Assembly (NCBI GenBank): GCA_046290815.1
Contig: JBKBUF010000008.1
Span: 1-64,000 of the forward strand
Direction: 5' to 3'
From: JBKBUF01 sp046290815
Lineage (GTDB): Bacteria; Bacteroidota; Bacteroidia; Cytophagales; Cytophagaceae
Length of the DNA stretch: 64,000 nt
Under the pieces are notes generated by a model. That model had not been told where the DNA came from and did no database searches. It saw nothing but the letters and a program-made list of their open reading frames with translations. This document shows, one piece after another, positions 1 through 9,900 of this stretch. A program made the position numbers and the translations under genes. Numbering within the stretch: the first letter of the stretch is position 1; each line of letters begins with the position of its first letter.

Positions 1-64
1 GAGCTTGCTCAAACAAGCCCTCAAATTCCTTTAATTTTTCGTCTTTGTTGTTTTTGGTGTTCAT
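1..64 (-). CDS. N-terminal start of an unidentified gene, cut by the window edge
   Basis: An ATG on the minus strand opens a frame that runs without a stop off the left end of the window. The 21 visible residues begin MNTKNNKDEKLKEF and are charged and lysine-rich, with no signal peptide. That is too little to assign a family. The gene points away from the rest of the window, and the heptad repeat array at 120-256 lies between it and the OmpA/LysM gene. Its reality is inferred from the open frame and plausible composition only. Confidence 0.5.
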   Translation of the reverse strand, partial: MNTKNNKDEKLKEFEGLFEQA

Positions 65-119
65 AAAAGTATAATTTAACATTTTTTTACTTTTATGACA
101 CAGTTTATTTTACAGCCTC

Positions 120-256
120 GACTGCCGACTCATGACTTAAGACTTTTGACTTGGCTCTGTCTGTCTACTGTCTACTGCTTACTGCTTACTGCTTACTGCT
201 TACTGCTTACTGCCTACTGCCTACTGCCTACTGCTTACTGCTTACTACCTACCGCT
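120..256. repeat. Degenerate heptanucleotide array (GACTnnn then TACTGYY words)
   Basis: GACT recurs at 120, 127, 134, 141 and 148. After one phase slip, TACTG or a one-base variant recurs every 7 bases from 166 to 256, about 13 units, mostly TACTGCT or TACTGCC. The array runs into the stop codon of the OmpA/LysM gene (CTA on the plus strand at 249-251). It is the least diverged array in the window. The 7-bp unit is far too short for a CRISPR and is not a codon multiple. Function unknown. Confidence 0.9.
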
Positions 257-2663
257 TCTTTACTTTCAGCTTCTGCCCGACAAAAATCTCATTATTCTTA
301 AGGCCATTCAATTCTCTTAGTTCTTCTGGCGTCATATTGAACATTTTCGATATTGAATAAACAGTATTTTTAGGCTGAACAATGTAGTATTCTTCATCAG
401 GTCCAAGCTCAGACGCAGGTCTGTTTGTTTTTTGACCTGTGTTTGTCACTGTAGGCTTCTCATCTTCTACAGTTCCAGGTTTAGCGGTAACTGCTATGGT
501 TTGTGGTGCTATAGTAGATTTATCATCAGTCCTTCTAACCCTCAATGGTCTGTAAGCAAGTACACTTTCATCGCGAAGATTATTCATTTCTTTCAACTCC
601 TCCACCGTCATATTGTATTTCTTCGCTATTGAATAAAGCGTCATTTTTGGTTCCACCACATAGGTCATTGCTTTAGAGTCATAACCTGGGCCACCAACAA
701 CAATAAACTCTACCCTTCTATTCAATTGTCTGCCTATCGGATTAGAGTTTGCAACCAATGGTTTTCCTGCTCCTAATGCATGAATCAAAGCGCTTTTGTC
801 AACCCCTTTAGTTTTTAGATAATCGAAAGCTGCTTTTCCCCTTCTTTCAGACAGTCCTATATTGTACTGGTCAGTACCGAAGTTGTCAGTATTGGCAGTA
901 ACCTCAATTTGAACCTCTGGATATTTTTTCAGGTAAAGCGCTAAATCATCCAACACCTTTTTTGCTTCTGGTCTAATATCATGCCTGTCGAAATCAAAAT
1001 ATATATTTTCAAAAAGCTTCCTTGACACAGGCTGCTCAGATGTCTTCACTTTTACATCATCTACCAGGTATTTTATATCAGCAGTAACAGCTTTTTTTCC
1101 GCTTTTATCATCAAGGGTCACTTTATAATCATCGGGAGGAAGGTTTTCATATCTGAATTTACCGTCATCATTGGTGGTTGTTCTTTTCAAAACCTGATTA
1201 TTTTTTCCATCTTTCAAAATAACATCCACATCAGAAGCAGGTAATTTGGTATCCTCATCAACAAGAGTACCCACAATGGAAATACTTTTTGCATTAGGAT
1301 CTAAGGAATCTTTATTGATTGCGGCAATTACCGCTTCTTTACTTTCAATATTAAATAAGTAAATATCATCATTACCAAGACCCCCTGTTCTGTTAGAGGA
1401 TAAATAACCCTTCTTTTCACCCATTACAAAATAAAAATCATCTCTGTTGGAATTAAAAGGCAAACCGGCATTTTTAACATCAGAAAAATTTTCACCTCTT
1501 GCCATGAAAATATCCAATCCTCCGAATCCTTCTCTTCCATTGGAGGAGAAGAACAAGGTTTTCTCGATAGGATAATAGCATGGAGACATATCTATATATT
1601 GTGTATTGATATTCGGACCCATATTTACTGCCGCGCCCCAGTTGTCATCACCATTGCAGGTGGACATCCAGATATCATGTTCACCATAACCACCCGGACG
1701 CTTAGAAACAAAAAATAATGTATCTGCATTCGGAGAAACTGAAGGCTGAGCATTCCACTGCTTCGCCATATTGATATTCTGGTTCAGCTTCACAGGTGTA
1801 GACCATTTCCCAGCCTCAAATTTTGTGAGGTAAATGGCACACTGATATTCCGTAACATTATTTACTGTGACAGGCTCGTCGCATTTGGTGAAGTAAAACT
1901 TTGTTTTGTCTTTATTAAAAGAACCTGAACTTTCATTAAACTTGGTATTTAATGCGGAAAACTTATCATTATCATCTTTCCTCTGCCATGAATCTTTGGT
2001 TTTTTCCAACCGAAACATGTCGCTAAAGTCTCCACCCAGCCATCCATGTTTCATATCACCCATAGACTCTTCTCTTGCGGAAGTAATTACAATGGTAGTG
2101 TCATTTTCAAAAATTACAGGAGCATAATCAGAGTGGGAGCTATTAACAGGAGCTCTTAAAACCTGAAATTCATAATCACGAACAGGCTTTTTAAGTTCAT
2201 CAATAGCAAGTAAACAACCTAAACGATCTATTTCGGCATGTTCCTTGTATTTTTTGGTTTCAGGGTCGGTCTTATGGTTTTCCTCAATGAATTTGGCGAA
2301 TTCCTGTTCAGCTTCCTCATATTTTCCGTTCAATTTCAGCATCTGGGCATGCCAGTACCTTGATAACGGATAATCCCTTACAGCAACAGTTACTGTCTTT
2401 TTATAATGTCTTTCAGCTTCTTCATAATGAAAAAACATTCTGTTTGACTCAGCCAGCTTATAAACTGCATAATTATTATATGGTTCCTCCTCAACCACTC
2501 TCTGATACTCCTGAGCAGCAAGAAAGTATTCCATGTTATCATAGAATTTATCTGCCAGGCTAATGGAAGGTTTACTTTGCTTTTTATTTTTCTGGCTATA
2601 GCTTTCCTGAGGAGCTACAAGGAACACCAGAAGGGATAGCGATAACCAAAACAGAAAACGCAT
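249..2663 (-). CDS. OmpA-family outer-membrane protein with TPR, PD40 repeats and two C-terminal LysM domains
   Basis: The 804-residue product starts with a signal peptide (about residues 1-23). It continues with TPR-like helices (about 35-135), WD40/PD40-like beta-propeller repeats (about 185-435, with repeated SPNADTLFF and FFSSNGREGFGG type motifs), a carboxypeptidase-regulatory-like Ig fold (about 455-535), an OmpA peptidoglycan-binding domain (about 545-660, NIYFDFDRHDIRPEA and NRRVEF), and two LysM domains (about 670-715 and 757-804). OmpA and LysM domains both bind peptidoglycan, so this looks like a doubly anchored periplasmic protein. TPR-PD40-OmpA proteins include PorE of type IX secretion. 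Lying downstream of a PorP-like gene and a giant type B cargo, it probably helps anchor that machinery; the role is inferred. Confidence 0.9.
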   Translation of the reverse strand: MRFLFWLSLSLLVFLVAPQESYSQKNKKQSKPSISLADKFYDNMEYFLAAQEYQRVVEEEPYNNYAVYKLAESNRMFFHYEEAERHYKKTVTVAVRDYPLSRYWHAQMLKLNGKYEEAEQEFAKFIEENHKTDPETKKYKEHAEIDRLGCLLAIDELKKPVRDYEFQVLRAPVNSSHSDYAPVIFENDTTIVITSAREESMGDMKHGWLGGDFSDMFRLEKTKDSWQRKDDNDKFSALNTKFNESSGSFNKDKTKFYFTKCDEPVTVNNVTEYQCAIYLTKFEAGKWSTPVKLNQNINMAKQWNAQPSVSPNADTLFFVSKRPGGYGEHDIWMSTCNGDDNWGAAVNMGPNINTQYIDMSPCYYPIEKTLFFSSNGREGFGGLDIFMARGENFSDVKNAGLPFNSNRDDFYFVMGEKKGYLSSNRTGGLGNDDIYLFNIESKEAVIAAINKDSLDPNAKSISIVGTLVDEDTKLPASDVDVILKDGKNNQVLKRTTTNDDGKFRYENLPPDDYKVTLDDKSGKKAVTADIKYLVDDVKVKTSEQPVSRKLFENIYFDFDRHDIRPEAKKVLDDLALYLKKYPEVQIEVTANTDNFGTDQYNIGLSERRGKAAFDYLKTKGVDKSALIHALGAGKPLVANSNPIGRQLNRRVEFIVVGGPGYDSKAMTYVVEPKMTLYSIAKKYNMTVEELKEMNNLRDESVLAYRPLRVRRTDDKSTIAPQTIAVTAKPGTVEDEKPTVTNTGQKTNRPASELGPDEEYYIVQPKNTVYSISKMFNMTPEELRELNGLKNNEIFVGQKLKVKKR

Positions 2664-2669
2664 TATTTT

Positions 2670-2732
2670 AATGTTGAATGATAAATGTTGAATGTTGAAT
2701 GTTAAAATTCGAAATCCGAAATTCGAAAATAT
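2670..2732. repeat. Heptad array, AATGTTG words drifting into AAATTCG words
   Basis: AATG occurs at 2670, 2677, 2684, 2691 and 2698, followed by AAAT at 2705, 2712 and 2719 and AAAA at 2726. That is nine consecutive units in perfect 7-bp register although the word changes. The array sits directly upstream of the start of the OmpA/LysM gene, so it would lie in that gene's leader or in the porP-ompA spacer. Confidence 0.88.
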
Positions 2733-2759
2733 TACTATAGATCCTCCTGCCGTCGGTTT

Positions 2760-2847
2760 TACTGCCTACTGCCTACTAACTACTAACTACTAACTACTAA
2801 CTACTAACTACTGACTACAGACTTATGACTAAAGACTTAAGACTAAA
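2760..2847. repeat. Heptad array of TACTAAC then GACTnnn words
   Basis: TACT occurs at 2760, 2767, 2774, 2781, 2788, 2795, 2802 and 2809. GACT then occurs at 2813, 2820, 2827, 2834 and 2841. The words match those of the array at 120-256. The last unit contains the stop codon of the porP-like gene, so the array begins exactly where coding ends. Confidence 0.9.
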
Positions 2848-3904
2848 TCCTCGGCGTATAAAACCTCCTGATTCTCTTCTCTTTAATCTTTGTCAGTACC
2901 AAAGAAATCTCATATGCCCCTCTCCCTCCTGTATTTGCTCTTAAGGTTGAATTATTATAATCATAACTAAACCCTAAAGTATAGCTCTGGTTACCAAAAC
3001 CTACAGCAAAAATAAAAGAATCTTTCAGCCTATACCATGCTCCGAAGATAACGTCAGAAGGCGCCAGGTATTTTCTTTGGTCCAAAAACTGATAAGTTAA
3101 ATAAGCTCCCCCATTGAATAGCCTGAAATCACCCTGCTGCATCACTAGCAAATTAGGTGAAAAATTCACTTTTTGACCTACTTTAAATTCTACCCCGGCA
3201 TGTGCCTTGAAAAGCATAGGAAGGTTACTCACCATACCTGATATCATTGATTCATTAGGACGATTGAGATGATATGCAGAAAATCCCAAATACCCGCTTA
3301 ATCCCTTTTCTTCAAAATTTCTGCCTGCATTGTAATAATACATCAACCCTGCTCCCACATCAGGATAAGTGGCCCTGGTACGGATATTGGATTCATTAGG
3401 TGTGATACTTTGGTCAAAATCACCAAGGTATGGATTGTATTGTTCTCCCCATTGAAGATTGGCGAAATCTATATTTTTCTGAATGAAACCTCCCTGAACA
3501 CCGAAAATCAGGGATTGCATTCTGTTAGCGCTTAATGGAAGATTATAGGCAGCATTAAAATTGATACCTGTGGTCTTCAGGTTTCCATCACCTGCCCGGT
3601 CATTATAAACTGACAAACCAAGCCCACCCAGATGTGCATCATCAAATTCCCTCTTGGCATACAAAGGCATGATGAGGGAAATCTGGCTTGTGGTATAAGG
3701 AACTGCAATGCTACCCCATTGAGATCTGTAGTTAGAGCTGAATGTAGGGCCGGGATAAACCCCAGCCATAGATGGGTTCAGATACAGTGCTGAAGAATAG
3801 TATTGAGAGAAATGTGCATCCTGAGCCCGAACGGAAACCGTAGAGCCCAAAACCAAAACCCATATTACCGGCAGCAAGTAAAACTGCCTCCTGAAAGAAT
3901 GCAT
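2843..3904 (-). CDS. PorP/SprF family type IX secretion membrane protein
   Basis: The 353-residue protein has a signal peptide (about 1-27, ending SVRAQ). The mature N terminus, DAHFSQYYSSALYLNPSMAG, is the family hallmark, and the rest is alternating beta-strand sequence typical of an outer-membrane barrel. PorP/SprF proteins assist secretion and surface attachment of type IX cargo, often a neighbouring large adhesin, as SprF does for SprB in Flavobacterium johnsoniae. One base separates it from the upstream giant adhesin gene, which carries a type B-like C-terminal signal, so the two are almost certainly co-transcribed partners. The chain ends in a basic segment (IKEKRIRRFYTPRI). Family assignment is firm; the partner assignment is inferred from position. 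Confidence 0.93.
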   Translation of the reverse strand: MHSFRRQFYLLPVIWVLVLGSTVSVRAQDAHFSQYYSSALYLNPSMAGVYPGPTFSSNYRSQWGSIAVPYTTSQISLIMPLYAKREFDDAHLGGLGLSVYNDRAGDGNLKTTGINFNAAYNLPLSANRMQSLIFGVQGGFIQKNIDFANLQWGEQYNPYLGDFDQSITPNESNIRTRATYPDVGAGLMYYYNAGRNFEEKGLSGYLGFSAYHLNRPNESMISGMVSNLPMLFKAHAGVEFKVGQKVNFSPNLLVMQQGDFRLFNGGAYLTYQFLDQRKYLAPSDVIFGAWYRLKDSFIFAVGFGNQSYTLGFSYDYNNSTLRANTGGRGAYEISLVLTKIKEKRIRRFYTPRI

Positions 3905-3905
3905 A

Positions 3906-6900
3906 TTATCTTATTAGCGTAACTGTTCCTGCCTCCTGAAATTCTTTGCCATCATTGTATCTTCCTTTAACAGTCCAGGTATATACGCCCGGTGGATAAT
4001 TTGCTCCGTCCCAACCTTTATTGTTTGCCATTGTAAAGTCGTTAGTTTCGAATACAACTTCTCCCCATCTGTTAAAGATTCTAAAGTTAAAGCTTTGTGA
4101 GGAAATATTCAAACCATATACTTTACATACCTTATTATCTGCATGGTTAGCGGATGGCGAAAACACATTCGGAACCTTCACCGGAGAGTTAACCGGTGAA
4201 ACAGTAACAGCAATGCTTGTCTGATCTGTACAACCATAAACATTACTTACACTAAGATTAACTGTAAAATTACCATCCTCAGTGTATGCATATACAGGAT
4301 TTAGTTGTGAACTTGTGTTTCCATCACTAAAATTCCAGGACCAGGCTGTAATTTGATGGAATGACAGATCTGAAGTATTATTAAACACAATTTCATTGTT
4401 CGGCATTACCACTAAAGGAGTGGTCGAACCGCTATTTATTGTATTTGAACCTGCAGATGCGATAAACAGGGCTTCCGGAGCCGGATTATATTTAATATGT
4501 CTGTACTCGGTAACACTCGCACATGAATTGGCTACAGTTATCCTGATAGTATCTCCGATTGCCATATCAAGCTGGTCCGGAGTATAGTATGTAGTATCTC
4601 TGTTGGTATTACTAAAACTTCCGAAACCATCGGTCGTCCATTGGTAGGACTGATTATTTTTAGCATAAACCACAAGCATATAAGGAGCATTGATACAATA
4701 GTCAGTTCTGGCCTCAACAGAATCAATTACCGGAACGGGATTAAAATTAATTGAATGTATTGCAGTATCTCGACACTGATTTACGCTTCCAAAATTGGTA
4801 ACTATTAAATAATAAGTACCACTTGAGGTAGCGGAATAATTAGTCTCCGTCTGTCCTGAAGCAAGCACATTAAACGCCGCATCCTGCCACTCATAGGTGA
4901 AATCTGAGGAAACAGCACCTCCTACCAGAGTAACAGGTTGCCCGTCACAAGCCAGCAGAGGATTCTGAACTATATTAGCCACAGGCTGGGCTTCTACATT
5001 AATAGTCTTACTTCCGGTGCTTTTGCAACCGGCACGGTCGGTCACTTCCACATTATAGGTATGTGAGCCGGTGGTAGCTGGACTTACCATAGGAGATGAA
5101 CCACTGAGATTTTCCCATACTATTTGATAAGGCCCCCCTGCTCCGCCCGAAGGATTTGCACTTAAAGCAACTGAAGTACCTGAACAAATTACTATACCGG
5201 CACCTGTATTAACAACAGGATTATCAAATACTCTAACCATTACAGTGTCAGTATTACTGCAATCTGAAACTGTATCTTTAACGACGATAATAAAATTGTA
5301 ACCAGAAGGATTTACTGCAAGATCATTCGGAAGCGTCGGATTGGTAATTCTGTCATTATTAAGACCGGTAGATGATTCACCTTGGAGTGACCATATAAAT
5401 CCAACCTTTGGCTGAACCGGTGAATAAACCGCATTTAGTTGACCACCTTGTCCAAAGCAGAGATCCAGATCTTCTCCTGCATCCACCTGCGGATCGGTTA
5501 CAGTAATATCAACTGTAGCTGTACTGAAACATAATGAAGCATCATCAGTCACGGTGGCAGTGTAAGTTTGGTTTTTGTTTGGACTTGCAGTAACTGTTTT
5601 TCCGGTAGAAGAACTCAGACTAATCGGTGGCGCCCATGTAACAGTATATGTATGCCCGCCCTCTTCAGTGAAATCAGCTTCAAGCACCGCATCAGCATCA
5701 GGACATTTAGGCATTGTGTTATTGGTAAAGGCCGTTACATTAGCAGGCTTTTGAGCAACTGCTACGGAAGTGGACAAGTTGGCTTTACAATTAAATGAAT
5801 TGCTGACTTCCAGATTATAGGTCAGGCTTCCTGAAGAAATATCAGGAAGAACTTTAGTACTTTGTGCAGTCGGTGATGCTATTCCACCATTGTTTGCTGC
5901 AGTGCTCCACAGATATGTATATCCTGACTGATCCGGAACAGCTGTTACAGTAGTGGAATCACCTGAGCATGATCCTACAGGTTGTGGAATGGAGACTATT
6001 GGTACAGGATTGACGGTAATTCTTACTGTATCCAGGTTATAGCAATTATTTAAATTGGTCGTTGGATTATTATCTTTATAACCAATCAATGCATAGCTAG
6101 AGGTTACTGTCGGACTTACAGTAGGAGTCAAAATATTAGTTAATCCACCAGCTTCACCACCTACCACTGACCAGTTAAAATGATATAAAGTCAGTGAGGC
6201 ATCGCCCAAAACAGTCGAAGCACCACGACAAATAGTTCTGTCTGTCCCGGCATTTATTGCAGGTTTAGTTAAAACATTTACTCTGTAACCTTGCCTGTTC
6301 ACACATCCATGAACATTTGACACTTCCAACCCTAACACATAAGTTTTGGCATTTACAAGATCATTATTGGCTTCAAAAGAAATATCAATTGTAGGATTGT
6401 TAATATTTAAAGGTCCGGTAATTTTAACCATTTGAACCGTATCCACCCATTTATATGTAAGCGAGTTTCCTGGGTTGGTTAAAGGAACGGTAGTTGTTTT
6501 TCCCGGACATGCCTGTAATACTATACCACCCAAAGCAGCAAGGTTTGGAGTAGGATTTACTCTGATACTTGTGGACTTACTCCTTGTACATGCTCCACCT
6601 GAATATGCACTATCAACTTTTAAAGTATAAGTATACGTTGTCGGGCTTGACGGATTAGGAACATTGAATACAGGTGAAGTCGGATTCATGGTATTCAAAT
6701 TGGTAAGCGGGCTCCAGGTAAATGATTTATCAAAAGTAGGAGCATAGAATACCGGTGAAATTGTATAAAACTGACCACCACAAATTGTATCTCTCTCTTT
6801 AAGATCAAACCGCGGTCTGTTATCAATAACCTCTACAGAATCAACTCCTCTGCAACCTTCGCTATTTGCAGCTTCTGCATAATATCTTCCTCCTTCTGTT

Positions 6901-9900
6901 ATTGAGAATGAACTTGTATTACCGGCGGTTATTTGTTGCCTTGTCCCATATTTGCTGGTCCTCCACCACATCTCTACTCCATTACTCGTAGCCTGTAAAG
7001 TTTTAGAAGCCTCAGTACAGAACGGAGTTACCGGTTTAGTAATAGAAACATTAGGATTTATTCCATTCTGCACGGTCACACTATCCTTAGCTACACAACC
7101 TCCTCTGGAAACAGTTAGCACATATTTAATGCTTGTAACTCCATCAGGAATTGTAGCTGTAGGCATTGCAGCGATTGATGATGATAAATAAGTATCGGGT
7201 GTCCATGAATAACTATTACCTGAAACTGCCGGACTTCCGATCACAACCTGGTTAGATGTAGAAGTAACGCACAATGTAGGGCCGTTGGCATTTGCTACAG
7301 GCGCCGGAGCTACGGAAACTATAACAGTATCTCTTGCCGTACAGCTTCCACTTGTATAAGATAGTATGTATTGAGTTGTAACGGATGGAGAAGCTTTAGG
7401 ATTCTTCACAGTCGCACTGCTAAGTCCTGTATTTGGTGTCCAGCTGAAAGTACCGGTAAGAGTTGCTGCAGGACCGATTACTACAGAATCTTTAGCGCAT
7501 ATAGCTTGATCAGCTCCTGCATTGATACTATTGGAAATTATATTAATTGTTGATGAATCTGTGTTGGTACACCCGTTATTATATGTTACAACCACCTGAT
7601 ACTTATATTGATTTGCCGCAGCAGTAGATGCTGCAGTTAATGTAGGATTGGAAACATTAGTAGCAGACAGAGTTACAAGTGTTGGCTGCGGAGCAACCAG
7701 AGCTGTCCATTGATACGTAGCATTAGGACTAGAGCTTCCTCCTATAATGAAAGAAGAACCTGCACATATTGATCCTGCTTTAAGCACGGATGGAATAGGA
7801 TTGGAAAGAACAGTCACATCTACTGTATCTCTGCTTACACAATCACCAACCTTGTTTAGCCTGATATACTGAACTACACCTGCTGCGCCTGATGCAGTTA
7901 ATGTAGGCATGGCTATATTGGGATTTGACAGGTTAGTTATCGGAACCCATTCATACGTAACTCCTGTAACTGCTGTATTGCCTAAAACAATGGATGAATG
8001 TTGACATACTTCTCTGGAAGTTCTAGCATTAAATGCCGGAGGATTCGTTACATTAACAATTACAGTATCATAATTTCTACAGGTATTAACCTGATTGGTC
8101 ACTGTTAGTATGTAAGTATAAGATCCTGGCGTATTACGCGTGACATTTGGCTGAGCAATAGTTGAACTACTTAAACCGGTTATGGGGGTCCATGAATACT
8201 GTCTGAACGCCTCTGAAGTTGAACCTATTTGAACAGCAGCACCAACGCAAGCATTTCTGTCGGGTCCTGCATTGGCAATTGGTTTTGTATGAGGTGAAAT
8301 AATTACTGTATCTGCATTGGTACAAGAGGAACCATCTGTAGCAGTTACCTTGATCCTGTATGTCCCTGTGGCAGCAAGATGTACTTTTGCTCTTGGATTA
8401 GCAATATCATCTCGGTTTAGAATAATTCCTCCTGGAACAGCATTGGTTACAAATTCCCATTTATATGTTATACCGGAAACCGAAGGTCCACCTATACTTA
8501 TAGAATCAGCATCAGGACAAATGGCATAAGGTTTTGGAGTTAACACCGTAGGTTTCGGAGGTTTAGGTGCAAGCCCCACTTCTACAGAATCTCTCCTTCT
8601 ACAGGAAGTCACATTGTGCGTAGCTGTAACAATATATTTTGTTGCGATTGTAGGTTTGGCATAGGGATTCCTTATTGTTGTACTGCTTAAACCTGTACCA
8701 GGACTCCAGGTAAATCCGTAATCCCAGTTACTTCCGGGACCAGTGATATTAGGATTTAGTTGTACAGAATCACCTGTACATACTGTTAAGGCATCATTAA
8801 GACTTATTCTAGGTCTGCTATCTTCAAGCTCTATTGTGGCAGCAGATGTACAGCCTTTATAATTTCTGGAAGTGACATTATAAACACCACCTCTTGTAAC
8901 TTTCAGAGTGGTAACAGCTCCAACAGTTTTTCCAATCTGATTCCCGCCGAAATTCCAGTATATAGTATCGGCAAGGGAAGGAAATTCAACTTTGGCTGTT
9001 AATGTAATGGTATCCTGGGTACAAAACTCCAATGTGTTGGCGGAAAGTGTTACCTCTGGTATAGGATATACATGAACAATTTCACTTAAGCTATCAGTAC
9101 AAAACCCTGCACTGTACTTGTAGGTAATGTAGTGCGTTCCCACTCCTGCAGCAGAAGGATTAAAAAAATAAAGTCCACCGGAACCTGTGATACCGGGACC
9201 GGACATGGTGGATCCGGCATCCGCACAAGTTATTGGCGTTATTCTAACTGTAGGGTCATTTAAACAAAACTCTTTTTTTGTTAAACCATTGAAGGCGCCT
9301 TCCTTCCAATTACTTAATGCAATTCTACTAATAGCCCCACCTGAGGGAAAATTTTCAACAACATCTATATACCCTTTAGTATAAACAGAAATACCGATAG
9401 GATTACTTAGTCCTATTACTTCACTTATGCCTCCTGATTGCGTAACCCTAAAAATTTTACCCTGAGTAGTTTCTGCCACATAAACATCACCACCACAACC
9501 TACACTCACCCCATAGGGGGTCTTAGGATCATCAATATCTCTAAAAAAGTCAGTTATTGCACTTGTTGTTAGGTTCACTCTCTGAACCCTGAAACCTTGA
9601 GGTAGTGCTACGTAACAAAAATTATTATCCAACGCGAGGTGAAATGTTCTCCATGAATGAGATGAGACCAAGGACACATCTGCAGTAGGAGCCACCAAAC
9701 TAATTTTCTTAACTTTATTATTGTAACTATCCGCAACATAAAGAAATGTTTTTGCTCTATCCATTGCTATCCCGAAAGGACTATTAAATCTTGCTATTGT
9801 ACCAGCTCCAAGAACATCACCTCCACCCGCAGTACTATTTGCTCCTGCAACCAATTCTACAACAAAGTCTCCAAAAGTATTTTTGTAATACTTCTTCACT

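Noticed and set aside
166..256. Possible CRISPR array from the tandem repeats
   Set aside because: The unit is 7 bp with no spacers, and no cas genes are present.
95..360. Two overlapping plus-strand open frames full of LLTAYCLL repeats
   Set aside because: They are translations of the 7-bp array and the antisense end of the OmpA/LysM gene; the repeat period is not a codon multiple and no start context supports them.
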